Shown here one piece after another: positions 1 to 7,975 of a stretch of 64,000 bases of DNA; the first letter of the stretch is position 1, and every line of letters starts with the position of its first letter. The notes below the pieces were generated by a model. It did no database searches, had not been told where the DNA came from, and worked only from the letters and a program-made list of their open reading frames with translations. The position numbers and the translations under genes were made by a program. This DNA is from Jeongeupia naejangsanensis (GTDB lineage: Bacteria > Pseudomonadota > Gammaproteobacteria > Burkholderiales > Chitinibacteraceae): assembly GCF_016865585.1 (NCBI RefSeq), contig NZ_JAESND010000001.1, forward strand, positions 682,001 to 746,000. The letters are read 5' to 3'.

Positions 1-749
1 AGGCGATGATCGAAAGCAGCAAGCAGGTGCTCGAACAACTGCAGCAGCAGACCGGCCTGACCATCAAGCCCTTCGTTGCGACCGACTACAACGGCATCAT
101 CGAAGCGCTGCGCTCGAAGAAGCTCGACATCGCCTACCTCGGCCCGTTCTCGTACGTGCTGGCCAACCAGGTCGCCGGGGTCGAGGCGTTCTCGGTGGCA
201 GTGACCAGGAAAACCGGCAAGAGCGCCTACAAGAGCCTGATCATCACCCGCAAGGATGCCGGCATCGACAGCGTGCCGCAGCTCAAGGGCCACACCTTCG
301 CCTTCGTCGATCCGAGTTCGGCCTCGGGCCACCTGTTCCCGAAGGCCGGACTGCAGCAGGCCGGCTACGACACCGACAAGCTGTTCTCGCGGACGATCTT
401 CTCGGGCTCGCACGACGCCAGCATCCTCGCCGTCGCCAACAAGAAGGTTGACGCAGCGGCCGTGGCCGACCGCATCTTCGCCTCGGCCATCGCCAAAGGC
501 GTGGTGCAACAGGACGACTTCAAGGTGGTCTGGACCTCGCGGCCGATTCCGGAATCGCCGATGGTGTGGCGCAAGGACCTCGACCCGGCGCTGAAGGACA
601 AACTGAGCAAGGCCTTCGCCAACATCAGGGACCTGCCCTGGGGCGACCAGGGCATGCTCGACGGCTTCCAGACCACCAACGACGGCGCGTACGACGTGGT
701 GCGCGATACCGCCAAGGTGCTGAACCTCGATCTGCGGAAAATGAAATGA
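1..749 (+). CDS. phnD: Phosphonate ABC transporter substrate-binding protein, 5' truncated by the window
   Basis: Periplasmic binding protein that delivers phosphonates to the PhnCE transporter. The frame is open to the first base of the window, so the signal peptide and the first part of lobe 1 lie upstream; an internal ATG at position 6 is not the true start. Visible features are typical of the PhnD family: a YLGPFSYVLA stretch, an FVDPSSASGHLFP stretch that contacts the phosphonate group in this family, and a C-terminal helical region ending at a TGA at 747-749. The stop overlaps the phnC start as ATGA, so the two genes are translationally coupled. Assignment as PhnD is strong from the family motifs and from phnC and phnE behind it; the preferred substrate cannot be read. 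Confidence 0.9.
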   Translation, partial: AMIESSKQVLEQLQQQTGLTIKPFVATDYNGIIEALRSKKLDIAYLGPFSYVLANQVAGVEAFSVAVTRKTGKSAYKSLIITRKDAGIDSVPQLKGHTFAFVDPSSASGHLFPKAGLQQAGYDTDKLFSRTIFSGSHDASILAVANKKVDAAAVADRIFASAIAKGVVQQDDFKVVWTSRPIPESPMVWRKDLDPALKDKLSKAFANIRDLPWGDQGMLDGFQTTNDGAYDVVRDTAKVLNLDLRKMK

Positions 750-1546
750 TCCGCATCCGTCAGCTTCAGAAGTCCTACGGCGCCAACCCGGTGCTGCGCG
801 GCATCGACCTCGACGTGGCCGCCGGCGAGTTCCTCGTCGTGCTAGGCCAGTCGGGTGCCGGCAAGTCGACCATGCTGCGCTGCCTGAACCGGCTGGTCAG
901 TGCCGACAGCGGCGAGCTGCACGTCGCCGGGCTCGACGCGACCCGCCCCGGACAGACCCGGGCATTGCGCCGCCAGGTGGCGATGATTTTCCAGCATCAC
1001 CATCTGGTACCGCGGCTGTCGGTGCTGAAGAACGTGCTGACCGGCCGGCTAGGTCATCTTCCGACCTGGAGTTCGGTGCTGCAGCTGTTCGGCAACGACG
1101 ACATCGCGCTCGCGCAGTTGTGCTTGGAGCACGTCGGCCTCGCCAACAAGGCGTCGGCCCGAGCCGACACGCTGTCGGGCGGACAGATGCAGCGTGTCGG
1201 CATTGCCCGCGCACTGGCACAGTCGCCGCGGGTGATCCTTGCAGACGAGCCGGTCGCCAGCCTCGATCCGCAAAGCGCACGCATGGTGCTGCAGTGCCTG
1301 CGCGACGCGACCCGCGCGCTCGGTATCACCGTGGTCTGCAACCTGCATCAGGTCGACTACGCCCGCGAGTTCGGTGACCGCATCGTCGGGCTGACGCACG
1401 GCCGGCTCGTTTACGACAGCCGCAACGGTGCCCTGACCGACGCGGACCTGCAGCGCATTTACCCGAAAACGGATGCCACGGGGCCGGCCCCGCACGAGGA
1501 TGCGCCGGCCCCGATCTACGGCAGACTGCTGGAGGTCGCGCCATGA
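746..1546 (+). CDS. phnC: Phosphonate ABC transporter ATP-binding protein
   Basis: Cytoplasmic ATPase of the phosphonate importer, 266 residues, the usual PhnC size. The Walker A motif GQSGAGKST is near residue 35, the ABC signature LSGGQMQRVGIARAL near residue 148, and the Walker B/D-loop (VILADEPVASLDP) follows directly. The start at 746 is chosen because its ATG overlaps the phnD stop (ATGA); the frame is open further upstream inside phnD, but that part reads as low-complexity shadow. The stop overlaps the phnE start at 1543. Order phnD-phnC-phnE is the standard order for this transporter. Confidence 0.95.
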   Translation: MIRIRQLQKSYGANPVLRGIDLDVAAGEFLVVLGQSGAGKSTMLRCLNRLVSADSGELHVAGLDATRPGQTRALRRQVAMIFQHHHLVPRLSVLKNVLTGRLGHLPTWSSVLQLFGNDDIALAQLCLEHVGLANKASARADTLSGGQMQRVGIARALAQSPRVILADEPVASLDPQSARMVLQCLRDATRALGITVVCNLHQVDYAREFGDRIVGLTHGRLVYDSRNGALTDADLQRIYPKTDATGPAPHEDAPAPIYGRLLEVAP

Positions 1547-2355
1547 ACCGTTACCAATGGCTGGTCTGGATGCCGCGCAGCAACGCCGGCTGGCTCGGCG
1601 TGTTCGCCGCCGCTCTGCTGGGCGGCTACGCGCTGCACTGGAGCGCGCAAGGGGCGCAGATGAGCTGGCAGGACCTGCTGGCCGGGCTGCCGCAGATCGC
1701 CGATTTCATCAGCCGCACCATTCCACCCGATCTCGACGTACTTTCGCGACTGGTCACCCCGGCGCTGGAAACCATCCAGATCGCACTGTGGGGCACGCTG
1801 CTGGCCGCGCTGATTGCGGCACCGCTGTCGCTGCTGGCCGCCGGCAACCTGCACATGCCGTGGCCGCTGTATCAGGGCGCGCGGCAGCTGTTCAACCTGA
1901 TCCGCAGCGTGAACGAGCTGATCCTGGCGTTGATCTTCGTCTCGGCAGTCGGCCTCGGCCCCTTCCCCGGCGTGCTGGCGCTGGCGCTGCACGGCGTCGG
2001 CATGCTCGGCAAGTTCTTTGCCGAAAGCATCGAGGAAATCGACGCCGGTCCGATCGAGGCCTTGCAGGCCACCGGCGCGCGGCCGCTGCAGGTCATCGTG
2101 TTCGGCGTGCTGCCGCAGGTGCTGACGGCGTGGATCGCCGTGGTGCTGTACCGCTTCGAGGTCAACCTGCGTTCGGCCACGGTGCTGGGCATGGTCGGCG
2201 CCGGCGGGCTGGGCTTCGAGCTGCTGAGCAGTCTCAAGCTGTTCAAGTATCAGGAATCGGCGACCTGCATCATCGTGATCGCGGTGATGGTGATCGCGGC
2301 CGACCTGCTCTCTTCGCGGCTGCGCCGCTTCATCCAGCAAGGGGCGCGGACGTGA
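1543..2355 (+). CDS. phnE: Phosphonate ABC transporter permease
   Basis: Inner-membrane permease of the phosphonate importer, 270 residues. Several hydrophobic segments are visible, starting at residues 14-30 and including the family core ETIQIALWGTLLAALIAAPLSLLAAGN near residues 78-104. The cytoplasmic EAA-like loop contacting PhnC is around IEALQATGARPLQVIVFGVLPQ (about residues 170-191). The ATG overlaps the phnC stop, so it is translated coupled. A short gap of 32 bases separates it from the next gene, with an AAGAAGG ribosome site in it. Confidence 0.94.
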   Translation: MNRYQWLVWMPRSNAGWLGVFAAALLGGYALHWSAQGAQMSWQDLLAGLPQIADFISRTIPPDLDVLSRLVTPALETIQIALWGTLLAALIAAPLSLLAAGNLHMPWPLYQGARQLFNLIRSVNELILALIFVSAVGLGPFPGVLALALHGVGMLGKFFAESIEEIDAGPIEALQATGARPLQVIVFGVLPQVLTAWIAVVLYRFEVNLRSATVLGMVGAGGLGFELLSSLKLFKYQESATCIIVIAVMVIAADLLSSRLRRFIQQGART

Positions 2356-2387
2356 GCGGCTCCGGCATTTTGCAAGAAGGCAGCACA

Positions 2388-3482
2388 ATGTGGCATTACC
2401 GGAATCCGGTCGACATCCATGCCGGCCGCGGCACGCTGGCGCAGCTGCCGGCGCTGTTGCAGGGCCGGCGTGCCTTGGTCATCACCTTTCCCGAAGCCGT
2501 GGCGCTGGGGCTCGACGCGCGGTTGCGCGCGCTGCTGGGTGATCGGCTGGCCGCGGTCGAAACCGGCGTACAGCCCAATCCGGACGTCAGCTGGCTGGCA
2601 CCGATGTACGAGCGGCTGTGGCGCGATCACGCCGACGTCGACTGCATCATCGCCCTCGGCGGCGGCAGCGTGATCGACTGCGCCAAGTCCATGCTGGCAC
2701 CGACGCCGTCGGGCACTTTCGCCGAACTGCTGGCCTTGCTGGCCGGTGCCACCGCCCCCGATGCCGGTCGGCCCAGAGCGCTGATCGCCATTCCGACCAC
2801 CGCCGGCACCGGCAGCGAAGTCACGCCATGGGCGACGCTGTGGGATCAGGCCCAAAGCCGCAAGCATTCGCTGCACCAGCCGTGGTCATGGCCCGAGGCC
2901 GCCATCGTCGATGCCGACCTGATGCTGAGCCTGCCGCGCGGCAGCACGCTGGCCAGCGGGCTGGATGCGCTGTCGCATGCGCTGGAATCGCTGTGGAACG
3001 TTCACCGCAATCCGGTTTCGGCCAGTCTTGCGGTCAGCGCGGCGCGCGAAATCATCGCCACGCTGCCGCTGCTGCTGGCGCAGCTGGACAACGTGGCGCT
3101 GCGCGAACGGATGGCCGTGGCGGCATTGCAGGCCGGGCTGGCGTTCTCTAACACCAAGACGGCTCTGGCGCATTCGCTGTCGTACGACCTGACGCTGGAA
3201 CACGGCGTCGTCCACGGCATTGCCTGCTCGTTCAGCCTGCCGCGCGTCATGGCGCTGGCCATGGGTGCCGACGAAGCGCTGGATGCGCTGCTGCTGCGCA
3301 TCTTCGACGCCGACAGCACCGACGCCGCCATCGACCGGCTCACGCGCTTTCTCGAAGGACTCGGCGTCAGCACCGATCCGGGCAGCTACGGACTCGACGA
3401 AGCCGAATGGCCCCAGCGAGTCGACCAGGCACTGCAAGGCCCGCGCGGCCGCAACTTCATCACCACCGGCGCAACGCGCTGA
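2388..3482 (+). CDS. Phosphonate-metabolism-associated iron-containing alcohol dehydrogenase
   Basis: A 364-residue iron-dependent (group III) alcohol dehydrogenase. The nucleotide-binding GGGSVIDCAK motif is near residue 91 and the TTAGTGSEVT segment near residue 137. Metal-ligand residues are in the LDALSHALES and HSLSYDLTLEHGVVHG regions (about residues 193 and 263-279). It sits inside a phosphonate operon directly before phnX, as members of the known phosphonate-associated Fe-ADH subfamily do. A likely role is reducing an aldehyde made in the pathway (acetaldehyde or phosphonoacetaldehyde); the exact substrate is inference. The start at 2388 is supported by AAGAAGG at 2374-2380; the frame is open upstream through phnE but that is shadow. 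Confidence 0.85.
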   Translation: MWHYRNPVDIHAGRGTLAQLPALLQGRRALVITFPEAVALGLDARLRALLGDRLAAVETGVQPNPDVSWLAPMYERLWRDHADVDCIIALGGGSVIDCAKSMLAPTPSGTFAELLALLAGATAPDAGRPRALIAIPTTAGTGSEVTPWATLWDQAQSRKHSLHQPWSWPEAAIVDADLMLSLPRGSTLASGLDALSHALESLWNVHRNPVSASLAVSAAREIIATLPLLLAQLDNVALRERMAVAALQAGLAFSNTKTALAHSLSYDLTLEHGVVHGIACSFSLPRVMALAMGADEALDALLLRIFDADSTDAAIDRLTRFLEGLGVSTDPGSYGLDEAEWPQRVDQALQGPRGRNFITTGATR

Positions 3483-3499
3483 AATCAGGAACACACACG

Positions 3500-4324
3500 A
3501 TGAGCACCCCCACTTCCAGCCTCGCCGTCGAAGCGGCCATTTTCGACTGGGCCGGCACCCTGGTCGACTTCGGCTCGCTGGCACCGACGCAGATTTTCGT
3601 CGAAGTCTTTGCGCAGTTCGACATCGACATCACGCTGGCGCAGGCCCGCGGCCCGATGGGGCTGTCCAAGTGGCAGCACATCCAGACCCTGCTCGCCGTG
3701 CCGGCCATCCAGCGGCAATGGCAGGCACGCTTCGGCCGCGCCCCGACCGACGAGGACGTCGACGCGATGTACCGCCGTTTCATGCCGTTGCAGCTCGCCA
3801 AGGTCGGCGACTATTCGCAGCCGATTGACGGCGCACGCGACACACTGGCCTGGCTCCGCGAATCCGGCATCAGGATCGGCTCGTGCTCGGGCTACCCGCG
3901 CGAAGTGATGAACGTGTTGCTGCCACAGGCCAACGCCGCCGGCATCTCGCCCGACTGCGTCGTGGCTGGCGACGACCTGCCCGCTGGCGGCCGTCCGGGC
4001 CCGTACATGGCACTGGCCAACGTGCTGGATCTGGCGATCGGCGACGTGCGCCGTTGCATCAAGATCGACGACACCGTGCCCGGCATCGAGGAAGGCCGCC
4101 GTGCCGGCATGTGGTGCGTCGGCGTGACGCTGTCGGGCAACGAGGTCGGCTACTCGCCAGCCGAACTGGCCCATGCGCCAGACGAGGAAATCGCCTCGCG
4201 CTGTGCGCACGCCGCCGCACGCCTCAGTGGCGCCGGTGCGCACTACATCATCGAATCGGTCGCCGAACTGCGCGAGGTCGTCATCGACATCGACCGCCGC
4301 ATCAAGGCAGGCGAACGCCCCTGA
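3500..4324 (+). CDS. phnX: Phosphonoacetaldehyde hydrolase
   Basis: HAD-superfamily enzyme that cleaves the C-P bond of phosphonoacetaldehyde to acetaldehyde and phosphate, the final step of 2-aminoethylphosphonate breakdown. The product is 274 residues. The nucleophile is Asp16 in FDWAGTLVD; the Schiff-base lysine expected for PhnX is Lys57 in GPMGLSKWQH. The HAD motif 2 region is GSCSGYPREVM and a late acidic motif is IKIDDTVPGIEEG. The start is placed at 3500, 17 bases after the dehydrogenase stop. No phnW transaminase is in the window; it may lie upstream of position 1. A GC-rich hairpin follows the stop. Confidence 0.95.
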   Translation: MSTPTSSLAVEAAIFDWAGTLVDFGSLAPTQIFVEVFAQFDIDITLAQARGPMGLSKWQHIQTLLAVPAIQRQWQARFGRAPTDEDVDAMYRRFMPLQLAKVGDYSQPIDGARDTLAWLRESGIRIGSCSGYPREVMNVLLPQANAAGISPDCVVAGDDLPAGGRPGPYMALANVLDLAIGDVRRCIKIDDTVPGIEEGRRAGMWCVGVTLSGNEVGYSPAELAHAPDEEIASRCAHAAARLSGAGAHYIIESVAELREVVIDIDRRIKAGERP

Positions 4325-4342
4325 CCCGTACCGGGCACCACC

Positions 4343-4378
4343 GGCAGGCCGGCCGCCGCCAATGGCGGCCGGCCTGCC
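4343..4378 (+). terminator. Hairpin downstream of the phosphonate operon
   Basis: A perfect 15-bp stem (4343-4357 with 4364-4378, arm GGCAGGCCGGCCGCC) with a six-base loop begins 18 bases after the phnX stop. There is no T run after it, so it is not a classical intrinsic terminator, but its place between phnX and an independently preceded gene fits an operon end. Confidence 0.55.
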
Positions 4379-4479
4379 CTGCACTACCGCGGTGAGCTGA
4401 CACCGGCGGCGGACCCGCACGCCCGGTGGGCGCGCACCGCTGCCGTTTCGTCGTTCTCTCACCCTTACCGGAGTCTGCA

Positions 4480-5898
4480 ATGAAACAGCTAGCCCTCGCG
4501 CTCTGTACCGTTCTGGTCAGCGCATTCGCCAGCGCCGCTGCGCTGGAGTCGTTCGATTTCACCGCCAACGCTGCCATATCCGGCAACAACACCGAACACC
4601 TGACCCAGGTCACGCCCGAACAGTGCGCCGCATCCTGCCTAGGCACGTCGCGCGCCAACTGGTGCGTGTCGTTCGACTATTACAAGAACACCCAGGAGTG
4701 CGACCTGAGCAACAAGCGCGCGGCCGATGTCGGCGGGCTGAAGACCAACTACGCCGGCAATCCCTACGACCACTACAGCATCAAGGACGTGCTGCGCGCG
4801 TTCACCTTTACCGCCAACGCCGCCATTGCCGGCTACAACACCGAGCGCCTGACCGGGGTCTCGCCCGCCGCTTGCGCCAGTGCCTGTCTGGACGGCAGCC
4901 GCAGCAACTGGTGCCGCTCGTTCGACTACAACAGGACGACGCAGGAGTGCGACCTGAGCGACAAGCGCGCCCGGGACACCGGCGGCCTCAAGACCGATTA
5001 CAGCGGCAATCCGTACGACCACTATTCATGGGCACCGGTCGACGGCGTACCCAACCCGCTGCCGGGCAACAAGCACGTACTGCTGATCGGCATCGACGGT
5101 CTGCGCGGTGACGCGATCGGCTGCAGTGGCTGTGTCGCCACGCCGGCACTGAGTGCGTTGATCCAGGGCGGCGCGGTGCATCACAACCTGCTGGCCGGCG
5201 GCAGCCAGGCCACCGTCAGCGGCCCTGGCTGGGCAACCAATTTCACCGGTTTCTGGGCCGACCAGCACGGCGTGACGTCGAACGACATCACCCAGCCGTT
5301 GCTCAAGCCGCACGTGTTCGACCAGATCAAGCAGGCCTACCCGACGGCGACCACCGCCGTCGTCGCCGACTGGGCCAACCTGACCCACAACCTGCTGCCC
5401 AAACAGGCCGACTACGTGGTGAGCAACGAGGCCAAGAACTCGCAGCAGGCCACCGACGCGGTGAAACGCTGGCTGGCGATGAGCAACGCTCCGACGGCGA
5501 TCTTCTATTACCTGCACAACGTCGACATCCACGCCACTAGCTACGATCCGCTCAACGCCAACTACCAGAGCAAGATCGCAGGGGAAGACGCGCAGATCCA
5601 GCAGGTACTGAACGCGCTGGCAGCCCGGCCGAATTACGCCAACGAGGAATGGCTGATCGTCGTCGCCTCCGACCACGGCGGCATCAACAGCAGCCACGGC
5701 GGCCAGACCGCGCAGGAGCGCGACGCCATCCTGATCCTGAACAGCACCTGGCAGAAGAACGGCAAGACGCCGTACTGCAGTGGCGACCTGAGCGCGGTCA
5801 CGCTGACGCAGGTCAACGGCGTCACGCCGCACGTGCTGGACCTCCTCGGCCTGCCCAATGTCACCGCCGGGCAAAAATATGCCGGATGCGGCCACTGA
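4480..5898 (+). CDS. Secreted alkaline-phosphatase-superfamily phosphodiesterase with two PAN modules
   Basis: A 472-residue exported protein. A signal peptide covers about residues 1-21 (hydrophobic core LALALCTVLVSAFASAAA). Two tandem PAN/Apple-like modules follow (about 22-101 and 105-185), each with matching Cys residues and the near-identical ending G-NPYDHYS. The rest is a nucleotide pyrophosphatase/phosphodiesterase-like catalytic domain: metal ligand Asp in LLIGIDGLRGD near residue 203, the probable nucleophile Thr in SQATVSGPGW, a DIHATSYD site, and the ASDHGG metal motif. The start is chosen from the signal peptide and the ACCGGAG site upstream. PAN modules usually bind protein or carbohydrate. 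Being next to phn genes, it may free phosphate or a phosphonate from an ester outside the cytoplasm; the substrate is not readable. Confidence 0.82.
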   Translation: MKQLALALCTVLVSAFASAAALESFDFTANAAISGNNTEHLTQVTPEQCAASCLGTSRANWCVSFDYYKNTQECDLSNKRAADVGGLKTNYAGNPYDHYSIKDVLRAFTFTANAAIAGYNTERLTGVSPAACASACLDGSRSNWCRSFDYNRTTQECDLSDKRARDTGGLKTDYSGNPYDHYSWAPVDGVPNPLPGNKHVLLIGIDGLRGDAIGCSGCVATPALSALIQGGAVHHNLLAGGSQATVSGPGWATNFTGFWADQHGVTSNDITQPLLKPHVFDQIKQAYPTATTAVVADWANLTHNLLPKQADYVVSNEAKNSQQATDAVKRWLAMSNAPTAIFYYLHNVDIHATSYDPLNANYQSKIAGEDAQIQQVLNALAARPNYANEEWLIVVASDHGGINSSHGGQTAQERDAILILNSTWQKNGKTPYCSGDLSAVTLTQVNGVTPHVLDLLGLPNVTAGQKYAGCGH

Positions 5899-6028
5899 AA
5901 CTTGAAACCGGTTAACGGGATGAGAACGTATTTCGGATAAAGCACCACGCTGTCACCAGGTGCTTGTTTGGCAGAATCGAGCGTCTCATCCCTTTTCCGG
6001 CGCAAATCCGGGCGGTCTGACTCAGTCC

Positions 6029-6064
6029 GGAATCCGGTACGGATGGCCATCCGTGCCGGTTTCC
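6029..6064. repeat. 36-base near-perfect palindrome between converging genes
   Basis: Bases 6029-6046 and 6047-6064 are inverted copies with one mismatch and one G-T pairing and no spacer (core CGGATGGCCATCCG). It lies in the 221-base gap between the phosphodiesterase gene and the converging ToxS-like gene. It could act as a two-way terminator structure, although no T run follows on either side, or as a protein-binding site. Confidence 0.5.
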
Positions 6065-6119
6065 GCTGACCGCTTTCGCCACGCGAATCAGGACGAGCTT
6101 GATTCAAAAGTCACTGGCT

Positions 6120-6590
6120 TCAGTTGCTGTTACCGACAATCGGCATACGGGGAAAAAGCGAATCCAGCAAATTGATCGGGCCTTCGCGCTTGCCGACCCA
6201 GATGTCGTGATGCGGTGCTGACTGGAAAAAGGCCACCTGGCTGTTGTCCAAAGGCACCCACGCGTAGCTGACGATGTTGCGTTTCCATTGCGATTGCAGA
6301 TAAGGATCCAGCGGCCGGATATCGCTACTGCCATCATGGATTTTCCGGCGGTCGCGAATCAGGAAAATCAATTGGTCAGCCACAGAAATCTGAATGGCCG
6401 ATACCGACCAGCGTGTACCGGTTGACTCATCAGACTCGATGAAATCAATTGTGCCGCCACGACAAACGCCGTAATAGTTCAGTCCACGGTGATTGATCGA
6501 CACCTCGTAATTGCAGCCCATGCTGTTGATGGCGATAAATCCCAAGAGCGCCAGCGTCAACAGCGGCAGAAGGTAATAACGTTTCTTCAC
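6120..6590 (-). CDS. Small membrane-anchored periplasmic protein, ToxS-like position
   Basis: A 156-residue protein with one N-terminal membrane segment (residues 6-24, YLLPLLTLALLGFIAINSM) and a periplasmic remainder; I do not recognise the sequence family. Its ATG overlaps the stop of the ToxR-like gene before it (6587-6590), so both are made together. In Vibrio-type systems a ToxR regulator is followed by ToxS, a protein of this size and topology that stabilises ToxR. By topology and context this may be the ToxS counterpart, but sequence similarity to ToxS was not established. Confidence 0.6.
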   Translation of the reverse strand: MKKRYYLLPLLTLALLGFIAINSMGCNYEVSINHRGLNYYGVCRGGTIDFIESDESTGTRWSVSAIQISVADQLIFLIRDRRKIHDGSSDIRPLDPYLQSQWKRNIVSYAWVPLDNSQVAFFQSAPHHDIWVGKREGPINLLDSLFPRMPIVGNSN

Positions 6591-7390
6591 GGCTGCGCCT
6601 GCTCATTCGTATACACGACATTCACCATTCGGCCTGCGACCAGCACCACGCTGCCGGGCAGCACCGGGCCGACCTGCGAGGCCTGCGTGGCCGGGCTATC
6701 GACCGCGCAGGTCCAGCCGCCATTGGCTTCAGTGCAATCGACATCGATCCATTCATGAAAACTCACCAGCACCAATACCAGCAACAATGCCAGACAGAGC
6801 AGATTGAGGGTTCGCCATCGGCGCAACCGTGCATTGCTGGCGACTGCGGTCACTGGCGGGGGTACGCGCGTTTCCGGTAGCGGTGCTGCCTGCTCGAGCA
6901 ACGGTTCGGCGGGAGAAACGTCCGGATACCGGGAAGGCTGAGCATCGGGTTCCACGGTGCGAAACTCGGCTTTCAACTCGACCAGCAGCGTCAACAGGTA
7001 ACCCTGACGCGGCTGGTTGTGGATTTCCACTTCCGGCGGGTTGGTCTGCACATGACGGCGCAGGTTCGAGATCGCCACCGCCAGCGAGCTGGCACTGACC
7101 GGCTTTCCCTCCCAGCCAATGGCAACCAGCGTGTCCTTGCTGCAAATGCGTCCCGGATGATCGAGCAGATGGGACAGGATTCGGGCTTCAGCACCGGAAA
7201 GTCGCACGCGGATGTCGGTCCGGTCCTGTGTGCGCCGGGTCAGATAGCGCAACTCAGGCTGAAACTCGAATGAGCCAAACAGTAAGCGGGACCCTGACAC
7301 CTGCATTTCCTTGACGTAGAAATTCACGACACCGGCATCCGCCCGAGCGGTGTTTTCAAAACCGGAGGCCGATGATAGCTCAGGCTGCAA
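6587..7390 (-). CDS. ToxR/CadC-like membrane-anchored winged-helix regulator
   Basis: A protein of up to 267 residues with an N-terminal OmpR/PhoB-type winged helix (about residues 35-115: LLFGSFEFQPELRYL, then LSGAEARILSHLLDHPGRICSKDTL, ending near RQGYLL). A proline-rich linker follows, then one membrane segment (about 190-207, LLCLALLLVLVLVSF) and a short periplasmic domain with two Cys. This layout is that of ToxR/CadC one-component sensors, which bind DNA in the cytoplasm and sense in the periplasm. The start is uncertain: the longest frame begins with TTG at 7390; an ATG at 7306 also keeps the whole DNA-binding domain. The adhesin and secreted-protein genes that lie upstream of it, facing away, are possible targets. 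Confidence 0.8.
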   Translation of the reverse strand: MQPELSSASGFENTARADAGVVNFYVKEMQVSGSRLLFGSFEFQPELRYLTRRTQDRTDIRVRLSGAEARILSHLLDHPGRICSKDTLVAIGWEGKPVSASSLAVAISNLRRHVQTNPPEVEIHNQPRQGYLLTLLVELKAEFRTVEPDAQPSRYPDVSPAEPLLEQAAPLPETRVPPPVTAVASNARLRRWRTLNLLCLALLLVLVLVSFHEWIDVDCTEANGGWTCAVDSPATQASQVGPVLPGSVVLVAGRMVNVVYTNEQAQP

Positions 7391-7975
7391 GGGTCTAACA
7401 GCACTGTATTAATTGGTTTTTTTGTGAATTTTAATAATTTTTAATCCATTTACACCGCATACCCCCAAGCGCAGAGTGGATTTGCCCACCCGACGAGCGT
7501 TCTGCAGCAACAGCAAGCCCGGATCGGGGAGCCAGGAATCCGGGGATGAACGCATACAGCAGGTGAAAGCAGTTATCGGGATTGCAACGGCCAGGGGTAA
7601 CGGACGCTCGCCACGCATCTGGTTTACGGCTGGCGCACTTGCCGAGGCACGTCGGATAGCAACGGGTAAAGAGGCGGCATGATGCAGCGCATCTGGCGAC
7701 GGATGGCAGCAGCGTTCTGCCGAGCGCCCAACGGTGAAATCGGCCTTTGCAGGCCGAGAGGAAACCGCATGGTGATTGGGATCGGCTCTTGCCTGCTACT
7801 GCGTGCTGGCTTGGCATGAATCGATACGTAGCGCAGTTGCTTTGAATCGCCCGTGGCATTGGCTATTGCTTTGATGCCATTCGGGGGCGGCATCGTTTTT
7901 GAATCGGATGCGGATCCGCAAAGCGGTATCGCATCCGAACAGTTTTTGATGAAATCAAATTGGCAGGAGCTGACA
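7391..7975. other. Non-coding gap between divergent genes
   Basis: About 585 bases between the ToxR-like gene (minus) and the secreted repeat-protein gene (plus). The first part (about 7405-7445) is very AT-rich and suits a promoter for the regulator. The rest has open frames on both strands but no ribosome site or recognisable protein. The segment before 7976 should hold the promoter of the plus-strand gene. Confidence 0.5.

Noticed and set aside
7431-7859. 142-residue minus-strand frame in the gap before 7976
   Set aside because: No ribosome site, Cys/Arg-rich translation without a domain; could be part of a dispersed repeat but no second copy is visible here.
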